Of a DNA stretch of 38,287 nt, positions 1 to 5,995 are shown piece after piece. The notes beneath the pieces were generated by a model. The model made no database searches. It had not been told where the DNA came from and saw nothing but the letters and a program-made list of their open reading frames with translations. The DNA comes from Deltaproteobacteria bacterium (GTDB lineage: Bacteria > Lernaellota > Lernaellaia > JACKCT01), in contig JADLEX010000107.1 of the NCBI GenBank assembly GCA_020845895.1, positions 1-38,287 of the forward strand, written 5' to 3'. The position numbers and the translations under genes were made by a program. Every line of letters begins with the position of its first letter. Position 1 is the first letter of the stretch.

Positions 1-2
1 AG

Positions 3-272
3 CAGGACAGCGCGCTCGTGATCCTCAAGTCGATTCCCGATCAAACGACCGGCGGACCGGACATCCCCGCGGCGGCGGAGTTGCAGATCCTGAACGCGAC
101 CCTCGCGAAAAGCGCGGCGTATTATGGTATTGTGCTGACCTCGCGGTCACTGCTCGTCGGCGCGAATCAGGTGCGGTTCAACGACGAGGCGATCAATCAG
201 GGCAAGGACACCGTGCCGGACGGGCAGCAGATCGTTCAGATGCCAGGGGAAGCGACCGTCAAAGTGGAGTAG
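3..272 (+). CDS. C-terminal part of an unrecognised protein (cut by window start)
   Basis: The reading frame is open from the first complete codon at position 3 to the TAG at 270-272, so this is the last 90 codons of a gene that begins outside the window. A GTG at 18 is possible as a start but has no convincing ribosome site. The visible part is soluble-looking, with no membrane segment, cysteine or recognisable motif. It ends in a polar segment rich in Val, Gln and Asp. Base composition is GC-rich like the rest of the window, unlike the gene that follows 42 bases later. I do not recognise a family. Confidence refers to it being a real coding tail. Confidence 0.55.
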   Translation, partial: QDSALVILKSIPDQTTGGPDIPAAAELQILNATLAKSAAYYGIVLTSRSLLVGANQVRFNDEAINQGKDTVPDGQQIVQMPGEATVKVE

Positions 273-314
273 TCAGCGGGAGCCGAGCGATCGTCCTGAC
301 TGGAAGCACCGTCG

Positions 315-2468
315 ATGAAAGCTTGCGAAGACAGTCTTTTTGCTGGAATAGCCGACGCCGCGCGAATTCAGCGTAAGTCGCCAGCGTGCGCGTGTGACAC
401 GATCACGGATGGCTACGTCGGCCTGCAATCGTCCGTCAATACAAATTATCATCAAATAGCTACGATCGGCGGCGAGAATTCGATCGACCGGAATTCGCTA
501 ATTAAGAAAGCAATTTTAGCCAGAGAATTTTACGAGCGGGATCCCGCCAAACAAAAAAGCGCATTGGTAAATGCGCTGGCCGTCGGGTTGCATGAGCCTC
601 GAATATTTTCCAGTAATCCGTCTGCGAAAGACAAAAATAAGCAGACTCAGATTCGCGTTATAATTAATGTGCCAACATTAGAAAACGAATTGCCGGAACT
701 GGCCGTACCATTTGAGCGGAACACATTCAAGTTGGTTGCTGAGTCCTTTCTTGCTTCAAGTGATCTGAGATTTGTTTTTGCAAGTCAACTTCGTCGACAA
801 TTGTCGGAACTTCAATGGGAAAGACTGGCGGAATTTTCGAAGAAATGGGTTCGATTCGTAAGGCAGAACGAAAAAATTCCGTTGGATGTTTTACGAAAAT
901 TTGTCTCCGCATCAGAATGGAGTCCGAAACTCAGCACGTATCCAAATGTCGAATTCAATGACCCTCCGGTCTACATGCCCGACGATTGGCCGTGCGCGTA
1001 TCGCTTTCCCCAAGTTCGAAACCCCAGCTGGTACCACGGGTTCATTAGCAATACAAGCTTCGAATTTCATGGTTACTCGACGTCCCAGAGCCCAATCGGA
1101 CTGATCAGGTTTGCGGCCGGCCAAAATCATCAACGAGAACTATTAGTTCCTTTACCAGGGGAATGGAATGGCACTTCGATCGGCAAATGGACGTATCCTC
1201 TCGCAACATCTGTAGCGGATTCGGGTCCAAATCACAGTTTTCTTGTGTATCCAGATGCCATCGAGGCCATGGGCGATTTGGCATTCACGTTATTCTCGTA
1301 TTATCAGTTAGATACAGGTGATACCGACCAGGACTCCGAGGTTTTTCTTGGATCGGTCATCGTTTGGAACTCGGATCTTTGGCGGTGCTGCCTCGAACCC
1401 GTTCCCGTCGACTTCCAAGAGGAGTCCGCCGAGTGGAAGGGTGCGTTTTCCAACGTTATGGACAGCATTCAACTTTGCGCGGTTTTGCCTCCGCCCGACA
1501 ACGTTGGCCCGGCAGTAGTCCGCATAGATCGATTTATTGTAACTTTGAACAATGCTGGCCTTCTAGGATTGTCGTCTTCATTTGCGCTTACGACGGATCT
1601 GTCAGTACCTCTACTTGATCTTTCCGACGATATCCACGATGGCCGGCTAAAGCGTCTCGAACCCATTCTCCTGCCTTCGCATGGTGCGGAAGAACGAATT
1701 CAGAGTTTTCTTGTTTTAAGAAACCGTATAGTCAGACAAGCGGTTGGGGATCTCGGCCAAGCATGGAGTCAGAAATACGGTGGCACATGGTTTTACAAAA
1801 GGAATGCCGGTTGGAATATTGGTCCGTACAACTGGTGTTCGGAATCTGGAATGTGGTTTATCAGAAAGGCGGCAAGTGCAAATACTGGTTTGGACTTCGC
1901 GACTATGGAGCGATTCTACGATGGGTTGGATATTGGTCTAAGTTATTGGGCACGTTGGTTCTTATGTCAGGGTCGCTATGCCTGCTGGCGTACGGAACAG
2001 TGGTCAAATTTGGGGAATACGATTTGGCCGGGATATTGGGTGCGTGTCAATGGTGGAACGCACGCCGTCCTATTTCTTTATTGGACCTTAATGGATGGAA
2101 TTGAAAATGAGATGGATCCGGCTGATCCGGCCAATGATTTTATTTACGAGGCAAGCCGAAATAATTCTATCAATAGAACTGTAAGTCGTTTTGATCCCAA
2201 AAGAAAAATAAATCGATTTCGATCGATCGCCGGAAATCAGGGTGCTCGCGTTAATTTTTCAACGTATAATTTGATTCGTATAGATGATCTATCGGAAATC
2301 GATGCTTGGGCTTACCGTTCAACGTCGGAAAGAAATAATAACTTCGTCTTTTGGAGAAACGACGAAGACGGGCAACAGGAATTTCTCCAAGACGGTTTCG
2401 GTAATACATATACAGAAAATAAATATACCGGAGATCGACAGGCTTGCTGGGAGCTATTTAACCGATGA
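315..2468 (+). CDS. 717-aa protein with a candidate CHAP/NlpC-like cysteine hydrolase domain at the C-terminus
   Basis: Seen: a long ORF clearly AT-richer than its neighbours. No signal peptide or membrane helix is evident. The first 490 residues match nothing I know; the middle is rich in Trp, Tyr and Pro. From about residue 500 the order of motifs resembles papain-like CHAP/NlpC-P60 amidases: an NWCSE motif with Cys508, then PGYWV followed by GGTHAVLFL with His583, then an IAGN motif with Asn641 in the place where CHAP domains often have an EGN turn. In that fold Cys-His-polar forms the catalytic site that cuts peptidoglycan peptides or similar amides. This is inference from motif order, not a database match. 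A GGAAG lies about 10 bases before the ATG. The Cys-rich lipoprotein follows 15 bases downstream. Composition suggests horizontal acquisition. A secreted effector or surface hydrolase is possible. Confidence 0.6.
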   Translation: MKACEDSLFAGIADAARIQRKSPACACDTITDGYVGLQSSVNTNYHQIATIGGENSIDRNSLIKKAILAREFYERDPAKQKSALVNALAVGLHEPRIFSSNPSAKDKNKQTQIRVIINVPTLENELPELAVPFERNTFKLVAESFLASSDLRFVFASQLRRQLSELQWERLAEFSKKWVRFVRQNEKIPLDVLRKFVSASEWSPKLSTYPNVEFNDPPVYMPDDWPCAYRFPQVRNPSWYHGFISNTSFEFHGYSTSQSPIGLIRFAAGQNHQRELLVPLPGEWNGTSIGKWTYPLATSVADSGPNHSFLVYPDAIEAMGDLAFTLFSYYQLDTGDTDQDSEVFLGSVIVWNSDLWRCCLEPVPVDFQEESAEWKGAFSNVMDSIQLCAVLPPPDNVGPAVVRIDRFIVTLNNAGLLGLSSSFALTTDLSVPLLDLSDDIHDGRLKRLEPILLPSHGAEERIQSFLVLRNRIVRQAVGDLGQAWSQKYGGTWFYKRNAGWNIGPYNWCSESGMWFIRKAASANTGLDFATMERFYDGLDIGLSYWARWFLCQGRYACWRTEQWSNLGNTIWPGYWVRVNGGTHAVLFLYWTLMDGIENEMDPADPANDFIYEASRNNSINRTVSRFDPKRKINRFRSIAGNQGARVNFSTYNLIRIDDLSEIDAWAYRSTSERNNNFVFWRNDEDGQQEFLQDGFGNTYTENKYTGDRQACWELFNR

Positions 2469-2483
2469 TGACAGAAGTCAAAA

Positions 2484-2882
2484 ATGCTCTCCTATACTAA
2501 ATTAGCATTCTTTTTGATTGTCGCGCTCTTTTGCTACCCGTCTTGCGCCAGCGACTCTTCTTCACCGGAAGGCGTGAAAGAGACCCCCGGCGAATTGACG
2601 TTGAATGATGAAGACGATTCTGAAATAGTGTATCATGATGGCGAGATTGAGGCTAATTTAGAACAAATCATGATATACTCGGTCTGTCGAAAGGACATCG
2701 AATGTCTAAATCCAGCGGATAATATTGAAGATTGTTATGAATTTTATGAAGATGACTTTATTTGTTTTGATAAAGAAAAGTATTTCAGCTGCATTGTGCA
2801 TGAATGCTATGATCGAACATGTTACTCTTATACTTCGTGTGACTTTCAGTGCGCGTTGGAGTTCTGTACTCCGCCAAATTAG
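2484..2882 (+). CDS. small cysteine-rich putative lipoprotein
   Basis: A 132-residue protein starts with a hydrophobic segment (residues 5-16) and then CYPSCAS, where Cys21 is a plausible, non-ideal lipobox cysteine. The mature part is acidic and carries ten further cysteines (for example SVCRKD, CYDRTCYSY, ALEFCTPP), enough for five disulfides. An exported, disulfide-stabilised envelope protein is therefore likely. The ATG follows the stop of the 717-residue gene by 15 bases with an AGAAG sequence upstream, so the two are probably cotranscribed. It shares the same AT-rich composition. No family is recognised. A role as partner or immunity protein to the upstream candidate hydrolase is only a guess from position. 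Confidence 0.6.
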   Translation: MLSYTKLAFFLIVALFCYPSCASDSSSPEGVKETPGELTLNDEDDSEIVYHDGEIEANLEQIMIYSVCRKDIECLNPADNIEDCYEFYEDDFICFDKEKYFSCIVHECYDRTCYSYTSCDFQCALEFCTPPN

Positions 2883-2905
2883 CGGGCCGCTAAAAAAGCC
2901 CGTTT
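2883..2905 (+). terminator. weak candidate intrinsic terminator
   Basis: CGGGC at 2883-2887 can pair with GCCCG at 2898-2902 around a ten-base loop, followed by TTT. It begins immediately after the stop of the cysteine-rich lipoprotein gene, where a terminator would be expected. The five-pair stem and short T run make it weak. Confidence 0.3.
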
Positions 2906-2950
2906 CACGCGAATTGCTTCACGAATCGGCGTGATCGAGTGTTCGGAATA

Positions 2951-3014
2951 GGAATTCCGGGGAATTCCGGGGAATTCCGGGAATTCCGGAATTCCGGGGA
3001 CACAATACTGAAAT
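2951..3014. repeat. tandem GGAATTCCGG units running into a GGGGACACAATACTG motif
   Basis: Three exact copies of GGAATTCCGG lie at 2951-2980. Two slightly shortened copies follow to 3000, leading into CCGGGGACACAATACTG. Each unit contains the self-complementary GGAATTCC, so the array can fold or be cut into nested hairpins. The same GGGGACACAATA motif recurs at 3151-3230. Such motifs remind me of the terminal repeats linked to REP-associated tyrosine transposases in delta-proteobacteria. No transposase frame is recognisable between the repeat blocks. Confidence 0.75.
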
Positions 3015-3131
3015 ATCCTCAGTCGATGCGCCAGGCTGAATGTTCTTGTGGGCTCGGCGGCAACGTCGCAGACGGGGCGCGCGTGCCACTTTTTTCGCGG
3101 GCCCATGCTGCGGGTGCGGAAGGGCCATTGC

Positions 3132-3232
3132 GGAATTCCGGGGGAATTCCGGGGACACAATACCGATCTCGGGAGTTCCGGGGACACAATACTGATCTCG
3201 GGAGTTCCGGGGACACAATACTGATCTCGGCT
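3132..3232. repeat. 29-bp tandem repeat, almost three copies
   Basis: The unit begins TTCCGGGGACACAATAC and ends GATCTCGGGAG. Copies are 3147-3175, 3176-3204 and a truncated third at 3205-3230. The copies differ by a single C/T change. It is preceded by two GGAATTCC units (3132-3150), linking it to the array at 2951. There are no spacers, so it is not a CRISPR. The stretch 2906-3439 holds no gene I can support; its short ORFs in all frames follow the repeat periodicity. Confidence 0.8.
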
Positions 3233-3334
3233 GCCGGTGTGGTCGGAGTCGCCCCGCTTCGGGGAGAGCCGGGGACCATCAACGCGACGGGCGACGCGGA
3301 CGGCGAAGGGCTGGTCGAGATTGCGTCGTGGAAA

Positions 3335-3385
3335 CCGGGGACACGCATCGCGAGGCGCGCAGCATGTCCCCGGCTAAGCGCTTAG
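3335..3385. repeat. inverted repeat CCGGGGACA...TGTCCCCGG plus adjacent palindrome
   Basis: CCGGGGACA at 3335-3343 is the exact reverse complement of TGTCCCCGG at 3365-3373, with a 21-base loop. One base after the second arm lies the 12-bp palindrome CTAAGCGCTTAG (3374-3385). The arms carry the same CCGGGGACA core as the direct repeats at 2994 and 3149. The whole block 2951-3385 may therefore be one decayed repeat element bounded by this inverted copy. Confidence 0.65.
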
Positions 3386-3439
3386 GCATCGCTCGTCGAA
3401 AAAGCGGTCCCATCGCAAATGGCTTGGGCCAAATAAACG

Positions 3440-3469
3440 TGGACATGCGCGTCCCTTGACGGCTAGAAT
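3440..3469 (+). promoter_or_regulatory. sigma-70-like promoter for bacterioferritin
   Basis: TGGACA at 3440-3445 (five of six to consensus), an 18-base spacer and TAGAAT at 3464-3469 (five of six). Transcription would begin near 3476, about 50 bases before the bfr ATG. No clear Fur box was seen. Confidence 0.45.
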
Positions 3470-3527
3470 GCGGCGGCGTGCGCAGGGGAGCACGCGCCTT
3501 GGACTTCCCAGACAAAAGGAGCCGGCC

Positions 3528-4040
3528 ATGAAAGGCGACGAACAGGTCATTGACGCGCTCAATCACGCGTTGCGTTCCGAGGTCACCGCGATCCTCCAGT
3601 ATTTCCTGCACGCCGAGATGTGCTCCGACTGGGGTTACACCAAGCTGGCGGCGTTCGTGAAAAAGAGCTCGATCGAGGAGATGATTCACGCCGAGAAGCT
3701 GATCGAGCGGATCCTGTTTCTCGAAGGTCACCCCGCGATGGCGCCGATGGCCCCCGTGAATGTCGGACGCACCGTGCCGGAGCAGTTCAAGAACGATCTC
3801 GCGCTCGAACACGAGGCCGTGAAGACTTACAACGGCTACGTCAAGCTGTGCTCGGACAAGGGCGACAACGTGTCGCGCGACCTTTTCCTGCAGCTCGTCA
3901 CCGACGAGGAGCGGCACGTCGATTTCCTCGAGACGCAGCTCTCGATGGTCGACCAACTCGGTCTGCCGAACTATCTCGTGCTCCAGTCGACCCCGGCGGG
4001 CGCCGCGGGCGCGGCCGACGCGGGCGGCGGCGGAGCGTAA
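3528..4040 (+). CDS. bfr: bacterioferritin
   Basis: This is a heme-containing ferritin that oxidises Fe(II) at a di-iron centre and stores it as mineral in a 24-subunit cytoplasmic shell. The 170-residue protein has every ferroxidase ligand at the position known for E. coli Bfr: Glu18, Glu51, His54, Glu94, Glu127 and His130, with Tyr25. The heme-ligating methionine is present at Met52 (EEMIHAEKL). The family signature ERILFLEG follows. The ATG at 3528 was chosen over upstream in-frame codons because AAAAGGA lies seven bases before it and the numbering then matches the family. The C-terminus ends in a short Ala/Gly-rich extension after LPNYLVLQS. It stands alone, with its own promoter and no bacterioferritin-associated ferredoxin gene beside it. 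Confidence 0.95.
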   Translation: MKGDEQVIDALNHALRSEVTAILQYFLHAEMCSDWGYTKLAAFVKKSSIEEMIHAEKLIERILFLEGHPAMAPMAPVNVGRTVPEQFKNDLALEHEAVKTYNGYVKLCSDKGDNVSRDLFLQLVTDEERHVDFLETQLSMVDQLGLPNYLVLQSTPAGAAGAADAGGGGA

Positions 4041-4058
4041 GCTTTATCGGATCGGCGG

Positions 4059-4088
4059 TTGCCGACGGATCGCAGTTTTTCGTATCAT
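4059..4088 (+). promoter_or_regulatory. candidate promoter for the hicB-hicA pair
   Basis: TTGCCG at 4059-4064, an 18-base spacer and TATCAT at 4083-4088. It lies just after the bfr stop, leaving a leader of roughly 70 bases before hicB at 4166. The spacer contains a T run that could also serve weak termination of bfr. HicB antitoxins normally repress their own promoter; no clear operator palindrome was seen. Confidence 0.35.
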
Positions 4089-4165
4089 GTCGGGGCGAGG
4101 TCGAGCGGATCGATCGGTGCGCTTGACCGCGCCAGGCGCCACTCGAACGCGGAGATGGGTTCCGA

Positions 4166-4531
4166 ATGGCGACGAAACAATCGAAGCCGAAGCCCGATAT
4201 CGATCTGACGATCAGCGTCTTGATCTACGACGAGGACGGCTATCGCGTGGCGCACGGGCTGGAAATGAATCTGAAAGGCCGCGGCGAAACGGATCGGGAA
4301 GCCTTGGCCGAACTCGTTGGACTGGTGAAGGCGCAGGTGGCGTTTGCGCTGCGTCGGAACGAGCCGGACCTGATCTATCGGCCGGCGCCGAAGACGTATT
4401 TTCGTCGATTTCGCGAGGCGCGCGAGCGGGCTCTCCGGTCGTTTCCCCGTCGGACCAAACTCGAATGGAAGAATGCCGTGTCGAGCTATCTCCCGCTCGG
4501 CGCTTCCTCTCGAAACGAACTGCGCGCATAG
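4166..4531 (+). CDS. hicB: HicB-like antitoxin
   Basis: A 121-residue protein whose first 70 residues fit the degenerate RNase H-like fold of HicB: a beta strand DLTISVLIYDEDGYRVA, then a loop with GRGETDREAL leading into a helix. This domain masks the HicA active site. The remainder is basic and ends without an obvious helix-turn-helix or ribbon-helix-helix, so DNA binding is not evident. GGAGA lies ten bases before the ATG. It precedes a clear HicA gene by 12 bases, the reverse of the more common hicA-hicB order. The assignment leans on that partner; by sequence alone it would be a HicB-family guess. Confidence 0.7.
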   Translation: MATKQSKPKPDIDLTISVLIYDEDGYRVAHGLEMNLKGRGETDREALAELVGLVKAQVAFALRRNEPDLIYRPAPKTYFRRFREARERALRSFPRRTKLEWKNAVSSYLPLGASSRNELRA

Positions 4532-4543
4532 AATTCCCGTCGC

Positions 4544-4780
4544 ATGTCGAGAGTCCTGAAATTCCGCGAACTCATCAGGATTCTGAAAAAGCACGATCCG
4601 CGTTTCGAGATCTGGTCCGGGCGCGGAAAAGGCAGCCATCGCATGCTCTATCACCCGGACATCGACGGTCGCGCCGAGTCGTTTCCCATTGTGTTTCACG
4701 GCGCCAACAACGATTTGAAACCTTACATCGTCAAGGACGTCATCGAACGGTTCCGCCTGCCGAAGGACCTGTTCGACTGA
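4544..4780 (+). CDS. hicA: HicA-like toxin (YcfA family mRNA interferase)
   Basis: HicA toxins are small double-stranded-RNA-binding-fold proteins that cleave mRNA independently of the ribosome using one histidine. The 78-residue product has that signature: GRGKGSHRMLYHP with His32, then a strand ending in FHG, and the C-terminal helix motif DLKPYIVKDVIERFRLP. Length is typical of the family. It starts 12 bases after hicB and is presumably cotranscribed with it. No downstream antitoxin exists, which supports the upstream gene as its partner. Confidence 0.82.
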   Translation: MSRVLKFRELIRILKKHDPRFEIWSGRGKGSHRMLYHPDIDGRAESFPIVFHGANNDLKPYIVKDVIERFRLPKDLFD

Positions 4781-4870
4781 CGGCCGCCTTCCGTGGTCGG
4801 TCGGATTGGCCGTCTTCCATTTGACAAGGCCGCGCGCCGATGATTGCGTGACGCGGATTTCGGACAGGGC

Positions 4871-5995
4871 ATGAGCGCGCGACAGACGAAAAAGCTGCCG
4901 AACTACTACGAGGTTCTGAACGTCGGCTCCGACGCGACCGCGGCCGAGGTGAAGGATGCGTTTCACCGTCTCGCGCTCGAATTGCATCCCGACGTGAACG
5001 ACGATCCGGCCGATCACGAGCGCTTCCGTCTCGCGAACGAAGCGTATCGCGTGCTCTCGGACCCCACCCAGCGTAAGACCTACGACACGATGCGGCTGCT
5101 GGATCTCGGCCTGCCGATCGGGCGGCTCAAGGAGTGGTTCGACGACCCGATCCGAATGCAGGGCGCCCTCAACAAGATCGCGACCGTGCTCGCGGTCGCC
5201 TCGGGGCTTTTTCGCCCCAAGCGCGGGCGCGACGGGCGCGACCTCACGATTCCCGCGTCGATCGGTCACGCCGATTCGTACGCGGGATGCGAGCGAGCGT
5301 TCGATTACGGCCGCGAGGCCGACTGCGACGCGTGCAAGGGGACAGGGTTCGAGTCGATCTCGACGTGCGCCCATTGCGACGGCGTCGGGCGGCTTCGCTC
5401 GGATTATTTCCCGCTCGTCGCCAAACGCTGCCCGCGCTGCGAAACCCGCGGATGGATCGGCGAGACGCGCTGCGCCGCGTGCGAGGGCAAGGGGCGCGTG
5501 ACCGGCGCACACCGCGTAAAAGTGCGCATGCCCGCCGGCGTGACCGACGGATACCGGCTGCGCGTGACGGGACACGGCGAGGCGGGATCGCGCGGCGGCA
5601 AGGACGGCGATCTGATCGTGCTCGTCTCGGTCGAATCGCGGTCCGATGGACGTCGGCAGGGCAACGACTGGACGGTCGATCACGCGGTGGACTTCGCCAC
5701 GGCGGCGCTGGGGGGCGTGACGCACGTGCCGCTGCCGGTGGGGACGCTGGCGCTGCGCATTCCCGCGGGATCGTGGGATGGACGTCGGCTGCGCGCCCCC
5801 GGGCGCGGGTTCCCCGACGTGCGCGGCGGCGAAGCGGGAGACGTCTTCGTCACGCTGCGCATCCGGGAGGATACACCTGGGGACGAGGCTCGGCGCGTCC
5901 TGATCGACGAATATCTGCGGACCGTGCGCAGCGAATCGACCGCTCCCGCGGGCGAGTTTCGAGGAGCGCTGGAGAGACACTTTGGAATCCGGTAA
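4871..5995 (+). CDS. dnaJ: DnaJ-type J-domain co-chaperone without a G/F linker
   Basis: J-domain proteins stimulate the ATPase of DnaK and hand it unfolded clients. Residues 8-75 form a J domain with the essential HPD at 39-41. Four zinc-finger repeats begin at Cys152-Cys155 (CDACKGTG, CAHCDGVG, CPRCETRG, CAACEGKG), followed by the two beta-sandwich substrate domains, as in class A DnaJ. Odd: the segment between the J domain and the zinc region is not the usual Gly/Phe-rich linker but a charged stretch containing LKEWFDDP and a hydrophobic helix. The ATG at 4871 was chosen over the TTG at 4844. A perfect TTGACA at 4821 has no good -10 partner. No dnaK or grpE lies nearby, so it may be a specialised paralogue. 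It overlaps the next gene by 14 bases. Confidence 0.88.
   Translation: MSARQTKKLPNYYEVLNVGSDATAAEVKDAFHRLALELHPDVNDDPADHERFRLANEAYRVLSDPTQRKTYDTMRLLDLGLPIGRLKEWFDDPIRMQGALNKIATVLAVASGLFRPKRGRDGRDLTIPASIGHADSYAGCERAFDYGREADCDACKGTGFESISTCAHCDGVGRLRSDYFPLVAKRCPRCETRGWIGETRCAACEGKGRVTGAHRVKVRMPAGVTDGYRLRVTGHGEAGSRGGKDGDLIVLVSVESRSDGRRQGNDWTVDHAVDFATAALGGVTHVPLPVGTLALRIPAGSWDGRRLRAPGRGFPDVRGGEAGDVFVTLRIREDTPGDEARRVLIDEYLRTVRSESTAPAGEFRGALERHFGIR

Noticed and set aside
3147-3232. 29-bp repeats as a CRISPR remnant
   Set aside because: Copies are head-to-tail without spacers and no cas gene is in the window; 29 bases is coincidental.
2879-3385. Short overlapping ORFs of about 100 codons in the repeat block
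   Set aside because: They consist mostly of translated repeat units such as CPRNS and lack ribosome sites; none resembles a transposase.
4041-4080. Strong terminator after bfr
   Set aside because: Only a four-pair CGGC/GCCG stem precedes the T run by ten bases; too weak and displaced to call.
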